The notes under the pieces: model-generated | What the model was told of the DNA's origin: nothing | Databases searched by the model: none | Seen by the model: only the letters and a program-made list of their open reading frames with translations | Shown here: positions 42,240-49,831 of the stretch, piece after piece | Position numbering within the stretch: position 1 is the stretch's first letter | Layout of the letters: every line of letters starts with the position of its first letter | Assembly (NCBI RefSeq): GCF_900188025.1 | Contig: NZ_FZNO01000019.1 | Span: forward strand, 44,967 to 108,966 | Direction of reading: 5' to 3' | Length of the DNA: 64,000 nucleotides | Origin: Blastococcus mobilis | GTDB taxonomy: Bacteria > Actinomycetota > Actinomycetes > Mycobacteriales > Geodermatophilaceae | Made by a program: the position numbers and the translations under genes

Positions 42240-43676
42240 GTGAGCGCCCGCCCCGAACCACTGCTGAGACTGCGGTTGGCCGCCGCCGTCTACCGCTTCC
42301 GAGAGAGCCTGTTCCTGCTGCCGGCGCTGATCGTGGTCGGCGGAGTCCTCCTGGCTGAACTCGGCCATGCCGTGGACCGTGCCATCGGCGCGGACCGCGC
42401 CGTTCCGGGGACGCTCGCCATGAGCAGCAACACCGCGACGTGGCTGCTGAGCACGGTCGCCGGCGCGATGATCACCACCGCCGGCGTCGTCTTCTCGCTG
42501 ACGGTGGTGAGCCTCCAGCTGGCCAGCAGCCAGTTCTCTCCCCGGGTCATGCGGTCCTTCGTCCGCGACCGGCTCAGCCAGGTGGTCATCGGGCTGCTGA
42601 TCGCGACCTTCGTCTACTGCGTGCTGACCTTGCGGTACATCAGCGCCGATCCCGACTCACCGGCGCCACGGATCACGCTGACGGTCGCGGTCGGCCTCGC
42701 CGTCGCCACGGTGCTCCTGATCGTCGCTCATCTGGACCACCTGGCCCGCGGGCTCCAGGTCGGCTACGTGGTGCGCGCCATCGCCGCCGAAGGACGGGAG
42801 GTGATCGAGCACAGGCAGCACGCCGGTCACTCGCCGCGGGCGTCGGCGGAAGAGCCCAGGCACGAGGGGGCAGACACGCTCACCGTGCCGGCCCCCCGCG
42901 ACGGTTGGGTGACCCAGGCTCCCGGGGACCGGATGCTGGCGGCGGTCCCTCCGCGGACGACGGTGCGGTTGGAGACCCGGATCGGCGCGTACATCCACGA
43001 AGGCGAGCCGCTCGTCACCGTCTGGCCGGTGCCGGCCGATACGCGGGGCGTGCTACGCCGGTTGTCCGCCACGGTGACCGTGGCCGACACCCGGACCATG
43101 CAGCACGACGTGGACTTCGCGATCCGCCAGCTGGTGGACATCGGATTGCGGGCGCTCAGCGCCGCCATCAACGACCCGACCACCGCGGTCGAGGTGACCC
43201 TGCGGATCGGCGGGCTGCTGCGGCGGCTGCTGGTGTGCGACCTCCCCCCTGTGGTGATGGGCGGTCCGGAGGGACGGGCGTTGGTCCGGCCATGGGACCT
43301 GTCCCACGAGGACTACATCGCGCACGGCTTCGACCAGCTCCGTCAGGCCTCCGTGACCCAGCCGCACGTCGTCACCGCGCTGCTCCGGGTGCTGCGGATG
43401 CTCATCACGCTGGTACAGGAGGCCGACCGGCCGGAGCACGTGCCCGCCCTGCGTCGGCAGATGCAGCTGTTGCTGGCGGCCGTCGAACAGCAGCCCGGGC
43501 TGCATCCGGAGGACCTCGACCGGCTCCGCGCCGTGGCCTCGGGCGATGATCCCGCCGACCGCAGCCGCCCCCGGCAGCACTCACGATGGAACCCATCGGC
43601 CGGGCGACACGGCATCGGACCGGGTGACGCCGCGTCGCGAGCCGCCTCGCCGGCATCGTCCTCTCCGAGCGAGTGA
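42240..43676 (+). CDS. DUF2254 predicted membrane protein
   Basis: A 478-residue protein matching the DUF2254 family. The N-terminal 200 residues contain four hydrophobic helices (about 25-41, 65-90, 115-132, 142-165), with TWLLSTVAGAMITTAGVVFS and SLQLASSQFSPRVMRSFVRD as the family's most conserved segment. The soluble C-terminal half contains RDGWVTQAPGDRMLAAVPPR and LRALSAAINDPTTAVEV. The role is unknown; a channel-like or envelope protein has been supposed. The last 40 residues are low-complexity. The GTG start lies 13 bases after the truncated oxidoreductase stop. Confidence 0.85.
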   Translation: MSARPEPLLRLRLAAAVYRFRESLFLLPALIVVGGVLLAELGHAVDRAIGADRAVPGTLAMSSNTATWLLSTVAGAMITTAGVVFSLTVVSLQLASSQFSPRVMRSFVRDRLSQVVIGLLIATFVYCVLTLRYISADPDSPAPRITLTVAVGLAVATVLLIVAHLDHLARGLQVGYVVRAIAAEGREVIEHRQHAGHSPRASAEEPRHEGADTLTVPAPRDGWVTQAPGDRMLAAVPPRTTVRLETRIGAYIHEGEPLVTVWPVPADTRGVLRRLSATVTVADTRTMQHDVDFAIRQLVDIGLRALSAAINDPTTAVEVTLRIGGLLRRLLVCDLPPVVMGGPEGRALVRPWDLSHEDYIAHGFDQLRQASVTQPHVVTALLRVLRMLITLVQEADRPEHVPALRRQMQLLLAAVEQQPGLHPEDLDRLRAVASGDDPADRSRPRQHSRWNPSAGRHGIGPGDAASRAASPASSSPSE

Positions 43677-43730
43677 CCGAGACGCGCCCTACCGCGGCCC
43701 AACGGAGCAGCGACGAGGTCGTGGCCGACG

Positions 43731-44113
43731 TCAGGAGCTCGTGAGGATGATGAGTTGCTGGGTCGCCCGGATTATCGCGACATAGCGGTCGACCGCTCCG
43801 TCGATGCCCTCGCCGAACGCCTCGGGGTCGAGGAGGACGACCAGGTCGAACCCGGGGCCCTTCGCGAGCTCGGGGGTCAACGGACCGGACGCGGGGCGCT
43901 CCCCGGAACGTGGGATCGCCGATGACGCAGGCGATCCCCTCACCCTCGGCGGCCGCCGGGCGCCCTGCGCTCGGCATCGAGGCGGTCGGAGAGGTCGGCG
44001 ATCGACTGCTCGAGGTTCTCCGCGATGGCCGCGAAGTGCTGCTCGTCGGCGGCGATCAGCGTCGGGTGGGCCTTGGGGGTGAGGTCGTCGGCAAGGTCGA
44101 ACGCGCTGGTGAT
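43731..44113 (-). pseudogene. helR: Remnant of a HelR/HelD-like RNA-polymerase-associated helicase with large internal deletion
   Basis: Reading the reverse strand, 44107-43955 encodes SAFDLADDLTPKAHPTLIAA and DEQHFAAIAENLEQSIADLS plus DRLDAERRAPGG, the N-terminal start of HelR-type UvrD-like ATPases. Right after it, near 43950, the sequence jumps to EGIACVIGDPTFRGAPRVRS (other frame) and, after one more inserted base near 43880, to LTPELAKGPGFDLVVLLDPE and GIDGAVDRYVAIIRATQQLI plus LTSS before the TGA, the C-terminal helicase motifs V-VI. The family is about 700 residues long, so roughly 600 residues, including both Walker motifs, are missing. HelR releases RNA polymerase from DNA and gives rifampicin tolerance in other actinomycetes. 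The gene is clearly dead. Confidence 0.75.
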
Positions 44114-44133
44114 CCGGGATTCACGCCATCCGT

Positions 44134-44283
44134 GCGGTCGAGCGCGTCACGCTCCCACTGCTGCTCGGGGTCGAAGCCGGTGTGCTTCAGGAGGAGCCGT
44201 GTCGCCTTGCCCTCAGGGACGAGCCGCCAGGTGAGCGTCCAGGTCGTATTGCTCGCCTTCCCTCGAGTCAACGCAATCTCCTG
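44134..44283 (-). pseudogene. C-terminal fragment of an AHSA1/SRPBCC-domain protein
   Basis: The reverse-strand frame here reads EIALTRGKASNTTWTLTWRL followed by VPEGKATRLLLKHTGFDPEQ, the C-terminal beta-strands and start of the last helix of AHSA1 (Hsp90-activator-like) SRPBCC proteins. The N-terminal half is missing, and the frame ends in the fused helR debris (QWERDALDR then unrelated residues). No plausible start or RBS fits a real gene of this size. It adds to the signs of repeated deletions between 42180 and 44300. Confidence 0.6.
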
Positions 44284-44419
44284 CCCGGGGCGTCGATCGA
44301 CGCTCTCGGCATCCGCGAGGCGTCTGCGCCGGGCGGTGCGGTGAGCCCGGGCCGGTATGCCCAACCACCAGAACTTGCTCCCCTCCCCGGACGAACCCGG
44401 TCCTGCCGTCCCCGACTCG

Positions 44420-44436
44420 TTCTCAACCTATGAGAC
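44420..44436. promoter_or_regulatory. IclR-regulon operator, copy 1 (before the IclR gene)
   Basis: TTCTCA-ACCTA-TGAGAC: six-base arms with a 5-base spacer, five of six positions paired. It lies 72 bases upstream of the regulator's GTG. The same TTCTCA-N5-TGAGAA pattern recurs at 45372 and 48635, so it is probably an autoregulatory site. Confidence 0.65.
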
Positions 44437-44507
44437 GCGGTGGTGGCACCACCGATCCCGGCAGCGCGAGCGCGTCCTACCCTGCCGGGTGACGCCACGA
44501 GGCCGTC

Positions 44508-45329
44508 GTGGCCGGCAGCGACAATGGGTCCCCGGGCCAATGGTTCGGCAACGAAGGGTGGGAGATGGGCCAGGGGGCCGACACCGGCGGCGCCTCGTTC
44601 CTGCGGGGTCTCAACGTGCTCATCACCGTCGCGGAGTCCGGCGAGGCCCGGGCCGACCAGATCGCCACCGAGCTCAGGATCCCGCTGAGCACGGTTTACC
44701 GGTACCTGCGGACGCTGCGCGAGCTCGACCTGGTCGAGGAGCGCGACCGCTCCTACGTACCAGGGTGGCGCCTGCTCGAGCTCGCCGGGCTCGACGTGGC
44801 CCGCACCCGGCTGGTCGAGCTCGGGCACTCGGTGCTGCGCGAGATCAGCCAGGCCACCGGGGAGACCGCCGTCCTCACCGTCCGGGCCGGGACGCGGGCG
44901 CTGTGCCTGCGGCAGGTCGAGTCCCACCACCCGATGCGGATGGCCTTCCGCCTCGGGCAGCTGCTCCCCCTGTACGCCGGCGCCGGCCAGCGGATGCTGC
45001 TGGCCCACGCCCCCGCGGCGGTCGTGCAGCGGGTCTTCGAGCAGCCCCGGTGGCAGACGACCGACCGCACCCTGCCGCCGGCGGCCATCCTCCGCGAGCT
45101 CGAGCAGATCCGCCGCAACGGATACCTGGTCACCCACGGCGAGCTGTCCGAGGGTGCCGTCGCGGTCGCGATCCCCGTTTTCGCCGGAGGGGAGCTCGTC
45201 TGCTCGCTGACCGTGGCCGGGCCGGAGATCCGGTGCGGCCCGGCGTGGCTGCCGCAGGCTCGCGCCAGCCTTGCGGCCGCCGGCAAGCGTCTCGCGGAGG
45301 TCCTCGACGACCAAGGCTGCGACACCTGA
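44508..45329 (+). CDS. IclR-family transcriptional regulator
   Basis: A 273-residue regulator. After a flexible N-terminus of about 28 residues comes the winged helix-turn-helix: GLNVLITVAESGEARADQIA and TELRIPLSTVYRYLRTLREL (about residues 34-74). The rest is the IclR effector domain (ETAVLTVRAGTRALCLRQVE; LPLYAGAGQRMLLAHAP; EGAVAVAIPVF). IclR proteins often control aromatic-acid catabolism. The GTG at 44508 has GAGG five bases upstream; an ATG at 44565 has no spacing for its RBS. It is upstream of the ammonia-lyase, and three copies of one palindrome in the locus support it as the local regulator. Confidence 0.85.
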   Translation: MAGSDNGSPGQWFGNEGWEMGQGADTGGASFLRGLNVLITVAESGEARADQIATELRIPLSTVYRYLRTLRELDLVEERDRSYVPGWRLLELAGLDVARTRLVELGHSVLREISQATGETAVLTVRAGTRALCLRQVESHHPMRMAFRLGQLLPLYAGAGQRMLLAHAPAAVVQRVFEQPRWQTTDRTLPPAAILRELEQIRRNGYLVTHGELSEGAVAVAIPVFAGGELVCSLTVAGPEIRCGPAWLPQARASLAAAGKRLAEVLDDQGCDT

Positions 45330-45371
45330 ACCCGCGGACGTCCTCCCTCATGACGCTGACGGGAACTGACG

Positions 45372-45401
45372 TTCTCAACCGCTGAGAATCGACCGTTGTC
45401 G
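45372..45401. promoter_or_regulatory. IclR-regulon operator, copy 2 (before the ammonia-lyase), composite site
   Basis: A perfect inverted repeat TTCTCA-ACCGC-TGAGAA at 45372-45388, followed after one base by CGACCGTTGTCG (45390-45401), a second, imperfect palindrome with CGAC/GTCG arms. The same two-part arrangement, with CGACAATTGTCG, is found at 48635-48663. The site ends 57 bases before the lyase GTG. Confidence 0.7.
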
Positions 45402-45458
45402 TCGTAGAACCCACAGTCCATGGTCGTGCCGGATCGGGCGCGGACCGGAGGAGAGATC

Positions 45459-47144
45459 GTGATCGAGCAGGTGCTAGTCGGGGGCAAGGCCCTAACGCTG
45501 GAGGACCTGGTAGCCGTCGCCCGGTACGGCGCGCGGGTGCAGATCACGCCCCGGGCCACCGAGGCGATGAACGCCAGCCTGCACTGGGTCGACTCCGCCC
45601 TCGCCGTCCACGGCGACGACCCGGTGGGCCACCTGGAGCCGATCTACAGCATCAACACCGGCTTTGGGTCCCTGGCCGGCCGGCAGGCGTTCCAGCAGCC
45701 GGAGCTGGCCAGCGAGCTGTCCCGGCGCCTGATCATCTCCAACGCCTCCGGCGTGGGCAGGTGGCTCGACCCGGAGGTGGTCCGCGCCGCGATGCTGGTA
45801 CGCATCGTCAGCCTCACCCGCGGGTACTCGGGCGTCCGGCCCGTCCTGGTGCAGACCCTCGCCGCCATGCTCAACGCCGGCGTGCTGCCCGCCGTCCCGG
45901 AGTTCGGCAGCCTCGGTGCCAGCGGCGACCTGATCCCGCTGGCCCACCTGGCGATCGTCGCCACCCGGCCGACGGGGGACGCCGACCCGGAGGAGGAGTC
46001 CGGCGAGGCGTGGGTCGACGGCCGGATCGTGTCCGGCGTGGCCGCCATGCGGTCCGCAGGGATCGAGCGCGTCGTGCTCGGGCCCAAGGAGGGCCTGGCG
46101 CTGGTCAACGGCACCTCGTTCTCCACGGCGCTGGCGGCCCTGGCGCTCTACGACGCCGATCGGCTGGTGCGCACCAGCGAGGTCACCGCCGCGATGACGA
46201 TCGAGGCGCTGACCGGCTTCGGTGACGCCTTCGTCCCCCAGCTGCACGAGGCCCGCGGGCACGAAGGCCAGATCGCCGCGGCGGCCCATCTGCGCGCACT
46301 GCTGGCCGGCAGCGAGTTCGTCGACGGCGGCGAGACGACCGACCCGAGCCGGCAGCCGCCGCAGGACGCCTACTCGCTGCGGTGCGTGCCCCAGGTCCAC
46401 GGGGCCGTCCGGGAGACCCTCGCGTTCGGCCGCGGCATCGTGGAGCGCGAGATCAACGCCGCCACCGACAACCCGCTGATCTTCCCCGACCTGCCGAGCA
46501 GCCGGCGACTCAAGGCGGTCTCGGGCGGCAACTTCCACGCCGAGTACCTGGCGTTCGTCTCCGACTTCACCGCCATCGTCACGACCGAGGTCGGCAACAT
46601 CGCCGAGCGCCGCCTGTTCCGCCTCGACGACGGCACCCTCAACCGGGGGCTGCCGGACATGCTCGTGGCCTCGGAGCACGTGGGCATCGACTGCGGCTAC
46701 ATGCTGCCGCAGTACCTGGCCTCCGCCCTGGTCTCGGACTGCAAGACCCTGGCCCACCCCGACAGCGTGGACTCCATCCCGACCTGCGCGAACCAGGAGG
46801 ACCACGTGTCGATGGCGAACAACGCCGGCCGGCACGCCCGCCAGGTGGTCAGCAACATCGAGACGGTCGTCGGGATCGAGCTCGTCATGGCCGCGCAGGC
46901 CCTCGAGCTGCGGCTGCAGGTCAGCGGCAAGGATGCGGAGGCGCTCGCGCCGGCCACCAGGGCGGTCCTCGACCTGGTCCGGTCCACGCCCACCAGCGAC
47001 GGCCGCGGCATCGACCACATCACCCGTGACGTCGTGATGTACCCGCGCATCCGCGCAGCCGCGGATCTCGTCCACTCCGGCGCCGTCCTCCACGCCGTCG
47101 CCGGCTGCGTGGCCCGCCATGCCGCCGGCACCGTCGAGGCCTGA
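45459..47144 (+). CDS. HAL-like aromatic amino-acid ammonia-lyase (MIO enzyme) with unusual selectivity pair
   Basis: A 561-residue MIO lyase. Ala154-Ser155-Gly156 in FGSLGASGDLIPLAH form the MIO electrophile; Tyr63 in IYSINTGFG is the catalytic lid residue; DAYSLRCVPQVHGA, TDNPLIF and PTCANQEDHVSMA are conserved. The last block is most like histidine ammonia-lyases. The substrate-choice pair, normally Ser-His in HAL and His-Leu or Phe-Leu in TAL/PAL, reads Ser94-Asn95 (LIISNASGVG). No hutU, hutI or other histidine genes are nearby; instead a P450 and its reductase share its operator. Substrate therefore uncertain: histidine, or an aromatic amino acid giving a cinnamate-type acid. GTG at 45459 has GGAGGAG five bases upstream; an earlier in-frame ATG at 45420 lacks that. 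Confidence 0.82.
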   Translation: MIEQVLVGGKALTLEDLVAVARYGARVQITPRATEAMNASLHWVDSALAVHGDDPVGHLEPIYSINTGFGSLAGRQAFQQPELASELSRRLIISNASGVGRWLDPEVVRAAMLVRIVSLTRGYSGVRPVLVQTLAAMLNAGVLPAVPEFGSLGASGDLIPLAHLAIVATRPTGDADPEEESGEAWVDGRIVSGVAAMRSAGIERVVLGPKEGLALVNGTSFSTALAALALYDADRLVRTSEVTAAMTIEALTGFGDAFVPQLHEARGHEGQIAAAAHLRALLAGSEFVDGGETTDPSRQPPQDAYSLRCVPQVHGAVRETLAFGRGIVEREINAATDNPLIFPDLPSSRRLKAVSGGNFHAEYLAFVSDFTAIVTTEVGNIAERRLFRLDDGTLNRGLPDMLVASEHVGIDCGYMLPQYLASALVSDCKTLAHPDSVDSIPTCANQEDHVSMANNAGRHARQVVSNIETVVGIELVMAAQALELRLQVSGKDAEALAPATRAVLDLVRSTPTSDGRGIDHITRDVVMYPRIRAAADLVHSGAVLHAVAGCVARHAAGTVEA

Positions 47145-47186
47145 CGGGGCCGCACTCGACCAGCCTCCGACAGAGGTGACGGGCGG

Positions 47187-47237
47187 CGGGACACCCGATC
47201 GCGGAACGGCCCGGTGGCCATCCGGTCGGGTGTCCCG
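47187..47237. terminator. Strong bidirectional hairpin between convergent lyase and P450 genes
   Basis: CGGGACACCCGA (47187-47198) pairs perfectly over 12 bases with TCGGGTGTCCCG (47226-47237), with a 27-base GC-rich loop that can fold further. It sits in the 214-base gap between two convergent genes, where a terminator for both is expected. There is no clear U-tract, as is common in actinomycetes. Confidence 0.7.
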
Positions 47238-47358
47238 TTCCCCACTCGCCGCACACGCGTGAGGGAGCCGTCGGTGTTGTGACGTCTCTTCACCGCAGCT
47301 TCCCGCGTGCTGGACGGAGGGCGGAGACGGGTGCCGAGCTGGTGGAGGAGCCTGACCC

Positions 47359-48564
47359 TCAGGCGGGGTGCATGCGAACGGGCACCGAGGTCCAGCCCCG
47401 CAGGGTGTTGTGCAGGTAGTGCTGCGGCTCTCCGGTCAGTTCGATCCTCCTGACCCGCTTGGCCAGTTCGGTCAGCAGGACGTCCATCTCGAGTCGGGAG
47501 ATGGGCTGGCCCACGCACTGGTGGATGCCCATGCCGAACGCGAGGTGACCGCCGGCGTCCCGAGTGATGCAGTACTGGTCGGCGTCGTCCCCCCAGCGCC
47601 GCGGATCGCGGTTCGCCGCCCCCATGAAGAGCACGAGCTTGGTGTCCTCGGCCAAGGAGAGCCCGTGGAAGTCGACGTCCCGCCCGGTCGTGCGGAAGAA
47701 GGACTGGAACGGCGAGTCGTAGCGCAACGCCTCGTCGACCGCGAACTTCGTCATGTTCGGCTTCTCGTGCAGCAGAGCCCACTGGTCGGGGTTCGACGCC
47801 AGGCACTGCATCGTATTGCCGATGGCGAGGACGGTCGTGTCCACGCCGGCCGACAGCAGCGCCCGGACCAGCCGGGTGGCCTCGTCCGGGGTGATGGTGC
47901 CGTCGTCGGCGTACTGCCAGATCTGCGCACCGAGCCCGTCCGGGGTGAGGTTCTCCCGCGCGCAGTTGTTCATGACCCACTCGATCGTCGGCTCGCCCTC
48001 GGCGAAGAACGCCTGGTAGCGCTCGTCCTCCGGGCCGAACTGGCTGAAGTTCATCGCGCCGTGCGCGAGCAGGTTCTCCTCCCGGCCCTCCCGGGGGATG
48101 CCCACCGCGTTGCCGAAGACTTCGATCGGAAACACCTCCGCGAGGCCGGTGACCGCGTCGAACTCGCGCTCCTGCAACAACCGGTCGACCAGCTGCTCGG
48201 CAAAGACCTGGAACTGGGCGCGGAGGCCCCGGAGGTTGCGCGGGGAGATCACTCCAGCCATGGCGGTGCGCAGGGGCGTGTGCACCGGGGGATCGGAGTC
48301 GAGGATCCCCTGCGGACGCCAGGACGGCTGGTGGTGGAAGTTGCGCGGCCCGACACCGGCGCCGGAGATGAAGGCTTCGTGGTCGAGCAGGATCTCCCGG
48401 CACGGGTCGAAGCGGGTGAAGGCGTGGACGCCGTACTTCTCCAGCCACACCACCGGGCCGGCGTCGCGCATGCGCTGGAACAACGCGTAGGGATCAGCCA
48501 GGTTGTGGTCGTCGTAAGGGTCGTCGTGCACGACCGGGACGCCGGCACGGGTCGTTGCAGCCAT
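47359..48564 (-). CDS. Cytochrome P450, CYP199A-like aromatic-acid monooxygenase
   Basis: A 401-residue soluble P450. Haem Cys350 in FGMGIHQCVG; ExxR as Glu278-Arg281; acid-alcohol pair Asp242-Thr243 in SAGVDTTV. It closely follows the CYP199A4 pattern, an enzyme that demethylates or hydroxylates para-substituted benzoic and cinnamic acids, with a constant offset of nine. The two arginines that hold the substrate carboxylate in CYP199A4 (R92, R243) are kept as Arg83 and Arg234, while the two helping serines (S95, S244) are Gly86 and Ala235. So an aromatic acid substrate is likely, with altered binding. It is divergent from the reductase at 48724 across a shared IclR-type operator and convergent with the lyase. 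The comparison with CYP199A4 is from memory. Confidence 0.85.
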   Translation of the reverse strand: MAATTRAGVPVVHDDPYDDHNLADPYALFQRMRDAGPVVWLEKYGVHAFTRFDPCREILLDHEAFISGAGVGPRNFHHQPSWRPQGILDSDPPVHTPLRTAMAGVISPRNLRGLRAQFQVFAEQLVDRLLQEREFDAVTGLAEVFPIEVFGNAVGIPREGREENLLAHGAMNFSQFGPEDERYQAFFAEGEPTIEWVMNNCARENLTPDGLGAQIWQYADDGTITPDEATRLVRALLSAGVDTTVLAIGNTMQCLASNPDQWALLHEKPNMTKFAVDEALRYDSPFQSFFRTTGRDVDFHGLSLAEDTKLVLFMGAANRDPRRWGDDADQYCITRDAGGHLAFGMGIHQCVGQPISRLEMDVLLTELAKRVRRIELTGEPQHYLHNTLRGWTSVPVRMHPA

Positions 48565-48634
48565 GTCACTTCCTCGCTACGCGCTGTCTGTCGCGCGGAC
48601 GCTACGGCGGCCCAACCTGCCGGACGAGACTGCT

Positions 48635-48663
48635 TTCTCACGACGCGAGAACGACAATTGTCG
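48635..48663. promoter_or_regulatory. IclR-regulon operator, copy 3 (between P450 and reductase genes), composite site
   Basis: TTCTCA-CGACG-CGAGAA (48635-48651), five of six positions paired, directly followed by the perfect 12-base palindrome CGACAATTGTCG (48652-48663). It lies in the 159-base divergent gap, 71 bases from the P450 start and 61 bases from the reductase start, so one bound regulator could control both. Confidence 0.7.
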
Positions 48664-48723
48664 GTCCTGACATCTGCGCCCGACAGTGGCTGCGCAGCCG
48701 AGACGCAGGACGGGAGCAGCGAC

Positions 48724-49683
48724 GTGGTCGTCAGGGATGGGTTCGTGCCCATGGTCGTGAGGGAGGTCCGGCAGGAGGCCGAACACGTCGTCTCCTTCGC
48801 GCTGGCCCGTCGGGACGGTCAGCCACTGCCGGAGTGGGAACCGGGAGCCCACGTGGACGTACTGATCGCCGGGGACCTGGTGCGGCAGTACTCGCTGTGC
48901 TCGACGCCGTCCGAGCCCACGTGGCGAATCGCGGTTCTCCGCGAGCAGAACAGCCGCGGTGGCTCGACCTGGCTCCACGACCGCGTCCGGGAGGGCGACA
49001 TCATCCTTGTCGCCGCACCACGGAACAACTTCTCCCTCGACCTCAGCGGCGAGCGGTTCCTCTTCGTGGCAGGCGGCATCGGCATCACGCCTCTGTTACC
49101 GATGGTCGCGGCGGCGGAGTCCGCCGGCAAGGACTGGTCCCTGCTCTACCTGGGCATCAGTGGGAGGAGCATGGCTTTCACCGAGGCCCTGCGGGCGTAC
49201 ACCCCGAAGGTCGTCCTTCACCGGGACGCGGACTCGGGCGTCATCGACCTCGAGGCGACGCTGGACCGGTTGGGCGCCCCTGGCGCGACGATCTACGCCT
49301 GCGGACCGGCCGGCCTGCTCGCCGCCGTCGAGAGCTACGCCGGCCGCCGGGAGAACTGCTGCGTCGTCCTCGAACGGTTCACAGCGGACCCGGACAGCGT
49401 TGCGGTCCCGCAAGGCGATCACGCCTTCGTCGTCGAGACCAGCGACGGCAGGGAGGTCAAGGTTGGCGCCGACGAATCGATCCTCGACGCGCTCCACCGC
49501 TCGGGCATCCCGGCACTGAGCTCCTGCAGGGAGGGCATCTGCGGAACTTGCGAGACCCGGGTCGTCCAGGGCATCCCCGACCACCGCGACCAGCTGCTCA
49601 GCGAGGAGGAGCGCCAGAGCGGCGAGGTCATGATGATCTGCGTGTCCCGCTGCCTGGGGGACCGCCTCGTACTCGACGTCTAG
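48724..49683 (+). CDS. Phthalate-dioxygenase-reductase-type flavo/2Fe-2S reductase
   Basis: A 319-residue electron-transfer protein in PDR/VanB order: flavin (FMN) domain first (RQYSLCSTPSEPTWRIAVL), NAD domain next (LFVAGGIGITPLLPMV; YACGPAGLL), and a C-terminal plant-type ferredoxin with Cys268, Cys273, Cys276 and Cys306 (SSCREGICGTCETR...MICVSRC), a C-x4-C-x2-C-x29-C cluster. It would pass electrons from NAD(P)H to the divergent P450 in one protein, instead of the separate ferredoxin and reductase used by most CYP199A enzymes. GTG at 48724 has GGGAG seven bases upstream and gives the normal length. Confidence 0.88.
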   Translation: MVVRDGFVPMVVREVRQEAEHVVSFALARRDGQPLPEWEPGAHVDVLIAGDLVRQYSLCSTPSEPTWRIAVLREQNSRGGSTWLHDRVREGDIILVAAPRNNFSLDLSGERFLFVAGGIGITPLLPMVAAAESAGKDWSLLYLGISGRSMAFTEALRAYTPKVVLHRDADSGVIDLEATLDRLGAPGATIYACGPAGLLAAVESYAGRRENCCVVLERFTADPDSVAVPQGDHAFVVETSDGREVKVGADESILDALHRSGIPALSSCREGICGTCETRVVQGIPDHRDQLLSEEERQSGEVMMICVSRCLGDRLVLDV

Positions 49684-49831
49684 CAACCCTTGGTCGCTAG
49701 GTGTACTGACCGTTGACGTTGGCCGAGGGCATGCGACCACGGGATCTGGCTGACGGGTCGTGTGAAGGGAGAACCTCCGGACGTGAAGTGGAGCTGCTGA
49801 AGGCGACCACTGCACAAACCCGGAGGTCCTC

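Larger units (their letters stand above)
43677..44507. other. 831-base stretch without an intact gene
   Basis: This gap between the DUF2254 and IclR genes holds the two reverse-strand pseudogene pieces (helR 43731-44113; AHSA1 44134-44283) and the operator-like palindrome at 44420-44436. I see no intact coding region, no tRNA and no insertion-sequence ends. The debris has the same base composition as its neighbours, pointing to loss by deletion rather than by foreign insertion. Confidence 0.6.

Noticed and set aside
43405..43977. 190-codon reverse-strand frame reaching into the DUF2254 gene
   Set aside because: Only a short stretch (GIACVIGDPTFRGAPRVRS) is meaningful and belongs to the helR remnant; the rest overlaps a real gene.
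45459..47144. Ammonia-lyase as an ordinary hut-operon histidine ammonia-lyase
   Set aside because: Selectivity pair is Ser-Asn, no hut genes lie nearby and its operator is shared with P450 genes, so I left the substrate open.
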